From positions 372,001 to 436,000 of the forward strand of contig NW_024468917.1 in NCBI RefSeq assembly GCF_011745365.1: a DNA stretch of 64,000 nt, in the 5' to 3' direction. The stretch's first letter is position 1. Each line of letters begins with the position of its first letter. A program made the position numbers and the translations under genes. Shown here piece after piece: positions 13,080 to 24,610 of the stretch. A model generated the notes under the pieces. It was not told the DNA's origin. It did no database searches and saw only the letters and a list, made by a program, of their open reading frames with translations. This DNA is from Cryphonectria parasitica EP155. Taxonomy: Eukaryota; Ascomycota; Sordariomycetes; Diaporthales; Cryphonectriaceae.

Positions 13080-14023
13080 CTACACGGCGTTACCGCCGGT
13101 CAACTTGATCACCTGGCCTGTGATGCGCAACATAGTCAGCATGTCTCTACTAAGCACAGATTCACCTTAAAAAGGAAAAGAGGCACGAAAATAAAAGGAC
13201 GACTACGACAACACATACCATTAATCCACTCGCCCTCATCGCTGCAGAGCATAAACACTGCCTTGCCGATATCCGCCGGCGTGCCGACGCGCTTGAGCGG
13301 GCACATGGCGGCCAGCCCCTTCTGGATCGTCTCGATAGGCATGCCCTCGTACCCGCCAGGGACGTAGTGCCAAGCATTCGCATCAAACATATCCGTCTGC
13401 ACCCCGCCAGGAGCAATGGCATTGACCGTCATGCCCTTCTCCCCGCAGTCGACGGCAAAGGACCGCGTGAACCCCTCGACGGCGGCCTTGGACCCCGCGT
13501 ACAGGGCGTGGTTGGGGATCCCGCCGAGGCTGGCAGCGACGGACGAGGTCAGCACCAGACGCCCGCCGCGGCGGCAGTGCCGGAGGGCGTTCTGGGCGAC
13601 AAAGAACTGGCCGCGGCAGTTGAGGTTGAAGACCTGGTCGAACAGCTCCGGGGTCACGTCGACCTCGGGGCACCAGACCTCCATGCCGGCGTTGGAGACG
13701 ACGAAGTCGAGGTGGCCAAAGTGCGCGAGGGCCCGTTCGAAGAGCTGTGCGACGGAGTCCGGGTTGCTGATGTCGGCCTGGATGGCGACGGCCTTGGCGC
13801 CTAGCTTGGCGAGGTCCGAGACGACACCCTCGGCGGCCTGGGCGCTGCTGCTGTAGTTGACGACGATGTTGGCGCCGCGCTTGCCTAGCTCGAGGGCGAT
13901 GCCTTTGCCGATTCCTCTTCCCGCGCCGGTGATGAGCGCCACCTTGCCGGCGAGGGGGCGGGCTGGGTCGTACGAGGAGATGGGTGGCTGGCTTGACGTG
14001 GTGTCCATTGCTGAGGGAGCCAT
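13080..14023 (-). CDS. Short-chain dehydrogenase (naphthol/versicolorin reductase-like)
   Basis: NAD(P)H-dependent reductase of 280 residues encoded on the minus strand by exons 14023-13219 and 13117-13080. The 101-bp intron (13118-13218) separates EWIN from a 12-residue C-terminal tail (GQVIKLTGGNAV), typical of the family. The TGAGRGIG nucleotide-binding loop is at 32-39, NAG at 111-113, the catalytic Ser near 160 and YAGSK (Tyr175, Lys179) follow. Overall length and the GG-rich C terminus resemble tetrahydroxynaphthalene (melanin) and versicolorin reductases, but the substrate-loop residues cannot be assigned by eye, and glucose/ribitol-type SDRs remain possible. Neighbours do not include a PKS. 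The first ATG was chosen; a second Met at position 6 is also possible. Confidence 0.88.
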
Positions 14024-15040
14024 TCTGGAAGAAATAAAAGGAGGAAGAGAGGAAAGTGCTTGTTTCTAAATCTGGTAAGAGGGAATAAGATGGGTTGGTT
14101 GTATAAAGGCGGAAGACAATGGAAATTGTCAGTGAAGAGATACAAGTTGATAATATCTGGCAAGTGAGATTTTTTATTCAAAATATGTTGATATTTGCTT
14201 TTAAAGATTCTGGTTCATCAAAAGAACGGCCCCGGACAATCTTCACACTCTCAAACACACCCCCAACTCCTTCGGACTCTCGGGAGCTCCGTAGTTGGGG
14301 CAGCGGTCGGCCGGGTCCATGGGCCTCGGAGTCGCCTGCATTTGAAGAACGGCGGGTCGGTAACCGGCCGGAACTTGGTGGTCAAGATTTGGTCTCAGGT
14401 CTACCTAATTACTGACGTGCTCTAATCCGCCAGCCTGGTCGCCAGTTTATGATATCAAACAGACCAGAAAACTCAAATGACCAAGTATTTCATTCATTAT
14501 ATTGACAGAAATCCGTATCTTACCGATTTCCATGCAGGTTGCATATTGATTCAACAATTTTGACCATCCCATGAAAAGACGAAGCGGGAATTTCTGTGCG
14601 AGCGATACGAGGAGTCTCCCCCCCACCGGAACTCCGGACCGACCCACAGCTTATGCTTTGACTGAATATGTGTCGACAGTAGAACTGAATGATAACACTA
14701 TTCTACCTCGTATTCGCAGATATACACTACTGGGAGTCTGTGCTTAGGTGATGCACTGGCCGTCTCCAAGCAGAATCTCCGTAACACTCAGCGCGTGGCC
14801 TCATGAATTTCTGTTGGATTTCTCGGGTTTCAGAATGAATTGATTCTCTTCTGTCAGTAACTGTAAATCACAGGAATTATTTATGTCACTACTTAGGTGC
14901 TACGCGATGAGAATGAAGGCAGCAGAGAACGTGAGAACTGAAGGGGGATTGAATTGTGCAGTCCCAGGACCAGTAAGTAGTGGTAATGCCCACGGAGCAG
15001 AAACTTATCTGGCAGTCTTGGAAGCTGTATTCATCTTGCT

Positions 15041-15050
15041 CTATATAAGG
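15041..15050 (+). promoter_or_regulatory. TATA-like box
   Basis: CTATATAAGG lies 64 bases before an ATG at 15114 that is directly followed by a consensus intron donor. The intended gene is unclear; see the finding on 15041-15290. Confidence 0.35.
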
Positions 15051-15369
15051 AGGTAGTCTAGGAGACTCGCCTCCTGCAGCGGTGACAGAAGAAACACCTC
15101 TCAACAACAAGCAATGGTGAGTTCGCAAGCTCTTCACGTCACCAAGCAGCGAAGACGGATGGCCAATGTGACCGAGACATTTCATTTATTCTAATCTTGA
15201 CTGTCATACAGTAAGACCCGATGTTCTCGAGACTATTTGGACCGTACTACCTGGCTCAACGCAACACGGGTTAGCGGCTGCTGAAAGCTATCCCAGCAAA
15301 GAGTCCTGCCCCCCTCATTGGCGTCCATGGTCATAAAAGAAACGTCGCACTGCCATTGTCTTAATCTCT

Positions 15370-15384
15370 CCCCCCCCCCCCCCC
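15370..15384. repeat. Poly-C tract (15 C)
   Basis: Fifteen consecutive C in non-coding DNA, one of about ten C or G runs of at least 11 bases in this window. Confidence 0.95.
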
Positions 15385-16122
15385 AACTACTGCTAAATGT
15401 TGTCTCTCAAGTCCTGAGACGACAACAAGACTCGATGCTAGTGACCTTTTTACGACCCCATGTTGGATCCATTGTATGTTGTGCGTGTCCACGTAGTAAC
15501 TAACCACCTCTCCGAACCAGTGCGAGTTGCAAATCGGCCATCTTCTCCATCGCGTTTGGAAAAGAGAATTACGGATCATTTTGGCCTTATATTTCTGCTG
15601 TGTTTTGGTTTTGATACGTGTACTGCCTTGTGTTGGTTTGTGGATGTTCTCAGAAGAGCATCTCAGTTCATGGTTTGTCAAGAACTGGCAAATGGTTCAT
15701 TCACCTACCACGGACTTAATTCAAGGATATGGACCCCTGCATGGCCCACATACCGTATCGGGAAAAACACCAACCGTAATGGCGCTGTTGATTTGCTGCT
15801 ACTTACAAAACGACTAGGAACCCTTGCACAAACCATTCAAACCGCGCCCCAACAAGGGAAGTTTATCTCGTCCACACGCCTCGTATTTTGGCCCACTAAG
15901 AAAAAGGCAAACAATGTCTTTTTTGCTGTCACGTCTCGGTTTTCGCAGTTATTCTTGTTCGAGTACGTAAGAGCAGATGGGAATATGAGCTCAGATGTCG
16001 TGAGAGTTGGAAAGAAAAAAAAACGATACGCTTCGTGCTTCCGAGCGTTCCGATAGTTGGACAAGGCGATTGGAGAAGATTTTTGTTGCCCTCATTCTCT
16101 GTAAGTACTTGAGTATCGTGCA

Positions 16123-16124
<2 letters not shown>

Positions 16125-16152
<28 letters not shown>
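16125..16152. repeat. (GT)14 microsatellite
   Basis: Fourteen uninterrupted GT dinucleotides about 400 bases beyond the 3' end of the large regulator gene. Likely length-polymorphic. Confidence 0.95.
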
Positions 16153-16153
<1 letters not shown>

Positions 16154-16556
16154 GCATGCCATTTCGACGGACGTTTAGTCAAAGGCGAGATCAAAACGTA
16201 TCAGAGGAGAATCTGAAATTTTTCTAGAAGTCGGTCATTACATTACGCTGAACATGATACATAACATACATACTTAGAACCAACTGCAAGATGAATAACT
16301 CGTTACGACGAGGAGGACATTATCAACACGAAACAATAAAATACATAAAGTCTACATACCCAGATGCTACTGTAATCTTGAAGTCTTTATTGAATGCTGA
16401 TATGCTTATAAGCAAAATGGAGGTGTATCATGCCGTCTTGAAAACACCCTGTGCTGCGTTGTCACTTGGTATTAATTATCCCAACACGCCAAATTCTTTC
16501 ACCTTTCATATGTCGTGAACAAGAAACAAAAAGACATATGAATGTGAATATATAGG

Positions 16557-19500
16557 CTACATGACCACCCCAGAACCAATATTAATAGAGTCTAAACTCC
16601 AATTACTCGCCAGGGTAGCCAACTTCCTCCTGATTCCATCCCCAATCCGCGTGCTGACACCTCCCTCGATGATCTTCATACCCAAATGCAAAACATCAAG
16701 AGGCTCATCCAAGCCCACAAGGCTCCCATCCAGCCCCGTAACAACCGCCACACCCTCTCCACGCCACAGATACCCAACAAGAGCAGGATCCTCAGGACTA
16801 AGCCTGTCCACAGCAACCTTCCCAGCAGAAAGGGACAGCACCCCAGGGCTCCCACAGTCGCTCGTCCTGGCGCTCACCTGGCGGTGGGACACTGTAGTCC
16901 TGAAGCTAGGATCCAGCCTCCCCATCCCATCCGCCCAGAGCACGAGCGTGACGCGGTACAGCGCCGCGCTCCACCAGCTCGGCTGCTCCTCCCCAGGCCG
17001 CAAGCCCCGCAGCCACCGCAGCACCTGTCCACAGTGGTAAATCGCCTCCTCGCGGCGGTAGATGCACCGCTTGTGCCGGAGCCCCAGCTCCCAGTACGTC
17101 GGGCCCCCTGCCTCGACCCCGTCCCTGCGCGCGAGGGCCTCGATCTCGGGAAAGCTGGTGACGGCGTTGAGGGAGAGGAGGTGGTACAGGACCAGGTTGC
17201 ACTTGGAGGCGGTGCAGTGCGGTTCGGCCTGTTGCAGGCTGGCTGCGAGGTCGTACCACCTCTGGAGCAGGGCCTGGACTTCCTCCAGGCGCTGGTGGGT
17301 CGAGGCCTTGGTGGGCACGCGGGGGCCGGCGGCTGCTGCGCGGTGGGGGGAGGTGATGTCGGAGAAGCAGGCGAGGAGCTGCCGGAGGTGGCAGAGGAGG
17401 GACTGTAAGGGGTGGAGGAGGAGGCGCATCTGCTGGTGGCTGAGGTTGGTGTGGTGGCGGGCGACGATGTTGTCGTGGAGGAAGGCTTGGAAGAGGTCGC
17501 ATAGGGATGGGGTGAGGAGGGAGGACGGGGTGGTTGTGAGGAGGTGCGGGCTGACGTTGGTGGTGCAGCCGTAGAGGGACTGGATGCCGGCGAGCCATTG
17601 TTCTGCGTTGGGCGCGAGCCAGAGGATCTCGGGCCCTGGCAAGGGGCAACGGAGCTCGGAGGTTGAGAGGAGGGGGTTTGTGTCGTGGAAGAGGCTTAAT
17701 TCTAGGTCGGCCATGACCCAATTGTAGACGAGCCTGCGAGAGCATAATTATGTTAGTTTTCCCAACCCAGGTCTTGTTTCTTCTTTCTCTCTTTTGAGGA
17801 AAATTTGTAGTATAGGATAGAAAGGCACACCTATTCTGAGATTCACGATGCATCCAGGCCTTCCACTGTAGTTCTGTGCTGGTGGAGTCGTGCAAAGTCG
17901 GGATCATCGACGACTGTGGCTCCAGCATTCCAGCATGTTTAAGCATCTGTTATCCGATTCCGAAACAAAAAGTAAGTAAGACGTTTGAGCTCAAGAAAAA
18001 GAACAAAAAAAGATAATTGTGTCACAAAGCATCAACTCACCGACAAATACATGCCTCGCTGGCCCACGGCAATATCCATCTGCCACTTATCACCACTCCA
18101 AGCCCCAAGCCGCGTACACAGCAGCGCACACCGCAGGGCAACAGAGTCAGCCGACAGCTCAATCTCCTTTTCGATGATATCAAATAGCGAAATCCGGCTT
18201 GTCTCCGTCAGCCCTGCGGAGAGGTATCGTGCCTCCTCCATCGGCATGTTGGCAGCCCCCTGCGCGATCATGAGCAGGACGAGCAGCGTCGACGCCGGGT
18301 TGTGGTGGCTCTGCAGCATCTCGTTGACATCCACACGCATCCCATGCGCCATCGGGTAGTACTCGGCCAGGCTGCGCGCGTAGTTGTGGAGGAAGTGTTC
18401 CAGCACCTCGTTGGGCGGGAGCATGATGAAGTTGAAGGAGGAGGACGACGACGACGACGACGAGGACACTCCTCCTCCTGGGCTGGCATAGCCTGGCTGT
18501 CCAAAGGAGGAAGAAGAGGTACAGGGTCCGGAGGAGCGGTGTACGCCTAGGGCCTTGTGGAGGAAACTCTGGGTGATGGCTGTCATCTTGTCGCGGGTGC
18601 GCGAAGTGATGAGCACCACATAAGGAGACTGTGGAGTTTTCTCGCGGCTGTGGGACTGAGTCAAGTACCTCTCGAGTGAGTCCCAGGTCTCGTCCTGCTT
18701 GCACCTCTGCTCTAAGGCCTCAAGATGCACAATGGCAGTGCGAGGGCAGCTGGCAGAAAATGTAGGCGGGTTGCATCTTGCCAAAGGCCATGAGTTCTCG
18801 GCTGCAATGACGACTTGGAACTCGGGGATCACTGCTGACTTGGTTATGATACATATGTTGTTGTTGTTACTGTTTCTCATGTCATCCATCGCTTTGATGG
18901 GTTCGTGTTCTGGCATCGACACGATGCTGGTTCCTCTGGTGTGTACGGACCCTCGCGAAGAGTACGTTGCTGTTGTTGTCGTCTCGGAGCTGGAGCAGAT
19001 GTCGCTGAAGTCAGAGAACGTGGGCATGGCCATGTCTGATGGCATGCTCATGGCGTTTGCATACAGGTCGGAGGATGCAAGGTCCATGGAATATTCAGGC
19101 CAGATGAGCAAGTCCGAGTAACAAGGTTCCGCTGCAGCAAATTCGTTGTTACCATACGGTAGAAAGTCGCTCATCAGGTCAACCTTGGCCTGAAATGGAG
19201 AGGGGTACTCCATCGGGCTGAATTGACCCTGTTCCGAGGCTGTCTTTTCCTGCGGTGTTATCGTTGTTGTCTGCACCGTCAGATCAACAGACGCCACCGG
19301 TTCAGAGTCTGGCGGTTCTTTCCCAGGAATACGAGAACTCAGCAGGTCATTCCCCTCGACCTCCATTATAAGAGCAACGGGCATCGATGAGGGCTGGGGC
19401 ACTGACAACCCAGACGCCGACTGGTCGTTTTTGATGGCGGCGCTGGCCTGGGCTGCACGCGCAGCAGCCTTGGACGACCGACGAGCGAATCGCGCCGCAC

Positions 19501-19955
19501 ATGGCAGATTCTTCTCGGCGCAGCGACTGCAGGGAACCCGCTTGTCGCATCCTGTCTTTGCGCTTGCACAGTTCTGGCATGCTATAGGCGTTCTGCCTGC
19601 GATTGTTGGGACACCGCCGGGAAGTGGTTCCATTGGATCTCTTGCCTCATGGTATGTCGAGTGATGTCTTTGGAGGAGGTCTCTGTTGGAGAGGAGTTGC
19701 CCGTCAGCATGAGGAAAGGCAACAAATCATACGTCCCTACTGGTATATTCTCGTTACCTTCGAGCAAAGGAGAGCTGACAAGCGCTGCAGCGATGAGGCT
19801 TCACATTGGTGTCTGTAGTAGTACGATCAATGGTTGAGCTCAAGCAGTGACTCTTGACTGAGACGGCCAGCGGGGATGGACTCACGGCTGGGTATATGTC
19901 TTTCGAGATGCTCCTTGCGGGTGAAGCTTTTCCCGCAATATGCACAGAACACCAT
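16557..19955 (-). CDS. Mixed C2H2 and Zn(II)2Cys6 transcription factor
   Basis: Minus-strand gene with five exons: 19955-19886, 19812-19758, 19682-18041, 17946-17831 and 17733-16557; all four introns (73-97 bp) are GT-AG and keep the frame, giving 1019 residues. Two C2H2 fingers come first (Cys4, Cys7, His20, His24 and Cys32, Cys35, His48, His53), followed by a Zn2Cys6 cluster at Cys77, 80, 87, 93, 96 and 103. Each of the first two introns interrupts a finger. A long Ser/Thr/Pro-rich linker includes a run of serines coded by a GAC/GTC-like trinucleotide repeat near 18440-18465. The C-terminal half has the hydrophobic helices of the fungal-specific transcription factor domain (around NMPMEEARYLSAGL and beyond). 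Proteins with both finger types regulate diverse catabolic and developmental genes in ascomycetes; the target here is unknown. The ATG starts directly at the first finger, as usual in this group. Confidence 0.85.
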
Positions 19956-20830
19956 GGTAACACGACTTGTTCAAAGAGTAAGACAGGTGTATGGTGTGTA
20001 TGTGTGAGAGATTTTGTGTATGTCAAAAAGGATAGAAGGCTGCGTGGATTGCTAAATATCGATGACGACAGAGAAAGAATCGCGCCGTCACGGCTCAAGA
20101 CAGTGGTGAATGTTGTGATCAGTGTAGTGTAAGACTGCAAAGAGAGAAAGAGAGAGCAGGGCTTGCGATTATTGGTATGTTTGTATATGGGAGGAAGGCT
20201 AGGGAATGAAGTCAAGAGAAAGGATAGCAAGTATTTGTGAGAACATTAGAAAAGATAAGATCCTCAGCCTCCATGCCAACTTGGGAAATTCTCAAGTAAT
20301 TACCAAGCTGTAGAGCATTCAGCTGGCGAGCCATCAAGCTGACATGGTGACGTCTCTCTGCGGGAGGGGCTTGAAGAAAGTCGAGAGCAAGGTAATACTC
20401 GAGACAATATCCAATCGGGAACAAGGTACGAGACTCACAGATACAAGCACACACCTCACACACCAAAGGACGTGTGTTGTTGTTTTTGAGACGATATCTG
20501 TGATCGACAGGTCAAAGAGCGAATACGCTGTCTGATAGTAGTACCTGTGGCATGTTTCGATGCCCAGCCGGGCTGAGACGAGGAGGTTTGTGGGCTCAAG
20601 AGAGGGCATCCGATATATACAGGGGAGGCTAGTAACAGTTGACATGTCTATTCACAGAGCAAGACATGGACCAGGGCATATGGAAATAGTGTGTTGTGAC
20701 CGATGGCCTGCTTTTCGTAATAAAGGCACTAGATTTTAAGGTAGAGTCAGTGGTCAGGGATTTCCTGGAAAAGATAGTGTGAGAGGGACGGAGGAAATTG
20801 GGGGCGGCAAGAGTTCTAGGTCTGGCTAAC
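19956..20830. other. Upstream region of the large regulator
   Basis: Probable promoter and 5' leader of the minus-strand regulator. Purine-rich on the plus strand around 20130-20230 (pyrimidine-rich on the coding strand). The open frames seen on both strands lack motifs. Confidence 0.5.
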
Positions 20831-21139
20831 ATGACCATGAGGACCTGCGTACAATCAGTATGTAGAAATTCCGCGGGAGCTGATCATCAACAGCGAATTA
20901 ATTTACTATTGAAAGTCGTTGACCGTTGCACACAAGCCAAGCGACCAGAATTTAGTTTGGAGACTAGGCACCAACATGTACTCTTCAGCTTAAAAAAAGC
21001 ATTGACACTGGCAGCTTACACCAGTGGAGCCTTGGGTTTCCAGCTCGGTGTCGTGAGATCAGACACCAGTCTGGCCGGTGCACAGGCCAGAGAACGCGCT
21101 TTGATAGAGCGTAACAAAGTGATCGGCTGGTATGAGTGA
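20831..21139 (+). CDS. Possible small orphan protein
   Basis: An ATG at 20831 opens a 102-residue frame whose composition looks protein-like, with a helical stretch containing LFSLKKALTLAAY and a charged C-terminal part (AGAQARERALIERNKV). I recognise no family. There is no signal peptide and no membrane segment beyond a weak hydrophobic patch near the middle. It stands alone between the large regulator and a gene-poor stretch, and the frame stays open upstream of the ATG. It could equally be a chance frame or a fragment of a decayed gene. Confidence 0.25.
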   Translation: MTMRTCVQSVCRNSAGADHQQRINLLLKVVDRCTQAKRPEFSLETRHQHVLFSLKKALTLAAYTSGALGFQLGVVRSDTSLAGAQARERALIERNKVIGWYE

Positions 21140-23878
21140 GTATACAAGGTTTCTTGGATGGTGAGGGAGTAGTCTGTTTGGAGTACAGCTGTGTACAGAG
21201 AAGTATGAGATATTATACGAGGTCGATCTTCTGGTGCTGAGAAAGCAGCATAATCTAAGATAGTTGCACTGATACGCAGAGTAGTATGATCTCGGGCCCT
21301 GGCAGAACTTGCCCTGACAATTTTCTCGGTTTTTGGCGCGGGTTTCTCTCAGGCTTTTTGGTTGGTTTTTTTCCTTTTCCCCAGTTGGAGGGGGGTGGTT
21401 CCTTTTCCCGTGGCGAAATGTATTCAAGGTGAGTGCTGTTTAGCCTGGCTGTTTGAGGTAAAATCAGCTTGTCTGTTCTGGAGATATGGAAGTGGGTGAG
21501 AGAGTACCAATGCATGCTAAAGGTGACCGAAAAGCGCATCAATCGCCGTGAGGCATCATCAAAAGGTACTATTTGAGGCCTTGTGTAGCGGAATACAACA
21601 GGACACTACGAGGGAAATATGAGGGGGTCCCCATTAGCCTAGAGCCGTGTTCGACCCGTGACACGCACATTCCCGACAGCCCAGCAGCGAGCGTCAGAAA
21701 TATTCATTCTAGAAGCAGACTAGGTATTGGTTCGCCAACTAGTAGCTTCCATCTTGTGTAATCGAAAAGTACGAGAAGTGTGTCGAACCAGCCGGGAACG
21801 ACGTGTATCAGGACTTGGCCGAAAATGTGTACGAAGGACCTTGAGCACTGGTCACCCATGGCTGCAAACGCAGCCCCTGTTGGCTCGGTCATGAGGGGAC
21901 TTTGGGTTCCTGCACATCTCGGCACAAGTCCAAGCCTTAAATGCTTGTACCGATATGCCCGGCGCCGACTCCATTGCGGATCAGCCCGACGATCCGGGGA
22001 CCGACTATTGTCACGCCTCAGTCGTGGGCACACGCCCCTTTCATTAGCGGCTGCCACTACATATTGCTATGGTGCTTGTGTGCAGTATTGTGCGCACCAT
22101 ACCCCTAATTTCAAAATGGCAAGAAAGTGTTTGCCACTGGGGCTGAAAGTAGAATATCATAGTTGTTGCTCATGCCGAGCCTTGCACTAAACTGGCTTAA
22201 CTGCACGAAGAGTAGTTGGACTGAGCTTGCATAGCTAGCCCCTGACCTTGAGGGTGTAAACACATGTCAACATGCGTGATCTAGCACATCCTCATAGAGG
22301 TGTTTTGAAGGATCGTCTTGTTAACGTCGAGCATGTGATCTTCGATATCATATCTTCCTACTTTGCTATAGAGTCACTCAGCTATCAGAGCCGCAGCCGT
22401 GGCGGGGTGTCATTGGTAAGTGACGTGTACAGAAAATCAAAACCTCCAATGCAGCTCTAATGACCTCGTTTTGTGCTAGAGAGTCGGTTGGAAGGTGATA
22501 AATGCCGACCGCCCTAGAGGTGTCTCACACGTGTGGTGGAAAGGCACAATGGTTAGTCCTGTCTCAGTCTTGCGCATATCTTGGTCACAATGTGGTAAAA
22601 TCTCTAGGGTCTTCGCCACAGCCTCCCCAATTCCGAAGTTGAAAGGTCTCTGTCCAGTCTTGTGTTGCTAGACAGAGATGAGGGAAGGGAGGAAAGCCGA
22701 CTCAGAGAAATACCAAGAATTCTAGCCTGCCGTCATCGTCTTGCACAGAGGGATACGGCATACGGAAAACTACCTCGCAGGCTCCATTTTTAGCAGCCCG
22801 AGGAACGCTCAGCTTGTTTCAGGTCACATACGTAGCACGAGCATGACCGACATTCCCATTATCGGGGCGTTGTCCGGATTTTAGGCAAGTAGCGGCTGGG
22901 GAGGAATGGGTCAAGTACCTGCTCGGGTCAGATAGTGAAGAGTAAGAACACGAGATAAACAAGATTTTGAGCTTGAAGCCCAACTTGGCACCAGCACCAG
23001 CACCCATGCGCTGACCGTGAAGTTGCAACTCAAAGATAAAGTGCCCTCAATCAAGAGGCAATACCGCAGGATTCGATCTGAATTTGTAGGCTTTGTTCCC
23101 AGTAAGTATTGTATACAGCTGCCAGCTAGCCCAATGAACCTGATTGTCCCACCACCAACACATTGCCGCAAGCATCACCCCCAAAATTCGTGACAGACAT
23201 TCTTCTCTCATGACGGTAGATAGCCAGCTACCATGTTTCAAACTTTTGTCTACTGGATCTTGAACAGGTACTGAGCTGCACAGCGAACTCTGGGCCAGGC
23301 GTTTTCGCGCTTGTCAGACCAATCGGTCTGAGAGGGCGATTGATATCACCACAAAGACACCATGGCAACAGCCAGTGCGTAATTATATGAATGGATGGTT
23401 TTACAGAAACTCGCTACGAACTACTAATGCAGGAGGATACACTAGCATTAATCGTCCTGTCTAGTCTCCCTGTATAGTGCGTGAGCTCGGTAATGGTCAA
23501 CTTCGGAATATCACTTGGACCCATAGATCACCGGGGGCCGTGCCCAGTCAGTCAGCCAGTCAATCAGTCAGTGCATGAACCAGAAAGTGATGAGCTGGTG
23601 GCTTCGGTCGAAAGTCTTACCACGATAGTGACGAGTGGGCTTAGTCTAAGGGGTCCAAAGCTCTGTTTCACAGCACCGGCTGGGGCAAAAAAAGTCTAGC
23701 CGTAATCACGGTGCATGCCTCGCTTGGTCACCGAACTTATTCGACTGGGCGGTCTTTTTGGGATCTGTCTAGGACTCTTTCCTGCCATGTCAGTCACGTC
23801 ACGCACACACACGCACGCGCACGCACGCACAGCAACGGTGTTGTCCTAGCAAGCGAACAGATCCTCGCCTCTTTTCAG
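21140..23878. other. Gene-poor stretch
   Basis: There is no convincing gene. On the minus strand, 23241-22819 is open in one frame except for one stop and reads partly protein-like (for example MGAGAGAKLGFKLKILF), so it may be another relic. A CA/CG-rich microsatellite lies at 23801-23832. Confidence 0.45.
23801..23832. repeat. ACAC/ACGC microsatellite
   Basis: An imperfect ACAC/ACGC tandem repeat directly before the coding-like fragment at 23879. Confidence 0.85.
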
Positions 23879-24491
23879 GTCTTTCTACACGAGGAGACTG
23901 TTGCTCGACTCAAGGACTCTGTGCCTTTGTTCGGTATGACAGCGGGTGCAGAGGGCTTCCTTCTCCCGGTTTCTGAGCCAAGGAGGCTGGGGAATTTGAG
24001 CTCGCCGCTGCCTGTGACACTTGAGGCACGTCATCCTCCGGATGCAGTACGACCATGATTTACGGATGGGAAGAAATACCAGGTCTTCTCGGTGCTGACG
24101 AGCCGTATTCGCACATCACAGCATTACCGCAAGATACAAGCTCTCGCCGAGGCCGAGGGGGTGAAACTCTGGGCTATGTCGTCCCGATAACTTTATTCTT
24201 TGGCTGAGGTACGGCGGCCCGAGGGATGCATACGATCGTGTCATCCTCTCGATCCCGAAAAGTGGTGCGTGTAGGGTTCTCCTGTCAGCGTCGTGAGCTT
24301 GGATGCCGATGTTAGAGATTGATTACCAACAAGTGCCGACAGGCATTGCAAGACGGCCTTCTGTCCTTATGCGTCCTTCTCTATTAGAGTGCTTGAAGCA
24401 ACTACCCAAGTATGCTGAGGGGGGAGATCATTATAGAGGCAGTACTTGGGTGATCTCCAAGGCAAAGAGAGAGGTAAATGCTGGTATCTGA
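23879..24491 (+). pseudogene. Decayed protein-coding gene, family unknown
   Basis: An acceptor-like site (CTCTTTTCAG) at 23869-23878 is followed by 59 protein-like codons, a TGA (24056-24058), then 42 more good codons in the same frame (for example RTSQHYRKIQALAEAEGVKL). A one-base frameshift near 24180-24186 leads into a new frame (DNFILWLRYGGPRDAYDRVI), which meets a TGA at 24294-24296 and then stays open to 24491. Three lesions in about 600 bases, with coding-like sequence on both sides of each, suggest a pseudogene. Charged and aromatic residues are distributed as in a globular protein. I do not recognise the family, and no 5' exon was found. Confidence 0.45.
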
Positions 24492-24610
24492 GACCGATAG
24501 AACCAACGTGAGTCTTTACTGAGTGCTTGTCTGTCTGTGAATACCTGGATAATTAAACAGCCATATTGCCTACTACCGTGACAAATGTGGTGCTGGCTAC
24601 AGGACGTCAA

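Larger units (their letters stand above)
14024..16556. other. Intergenic stretch upstream of the dehydrogenase
   Basis: This contains the short promoter side of the dehydrogenase, a TATA-plus-intron-like arrangement at 15041-15211, a C run (15370-15384) and a GT microsatellite (16125-16152). A 198-codon plus-strand frame (15460-16056) has no motif or codon bias and is not called. A 75-codon frame at 16291-16518 is in the same category. Confidence 0.55.

Noticed and set aside
15460..16056. 198-codon plus-strand frame
   Set aside because: It has no motif, no codon bias and no splice partners. A frame of this length is not surprising by chance in a window of this size.
21640..21670. B-box-like GTTCGACCC
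   Set aside because: No A box or cloverleaf pairing lies upstream within tRNA distance.
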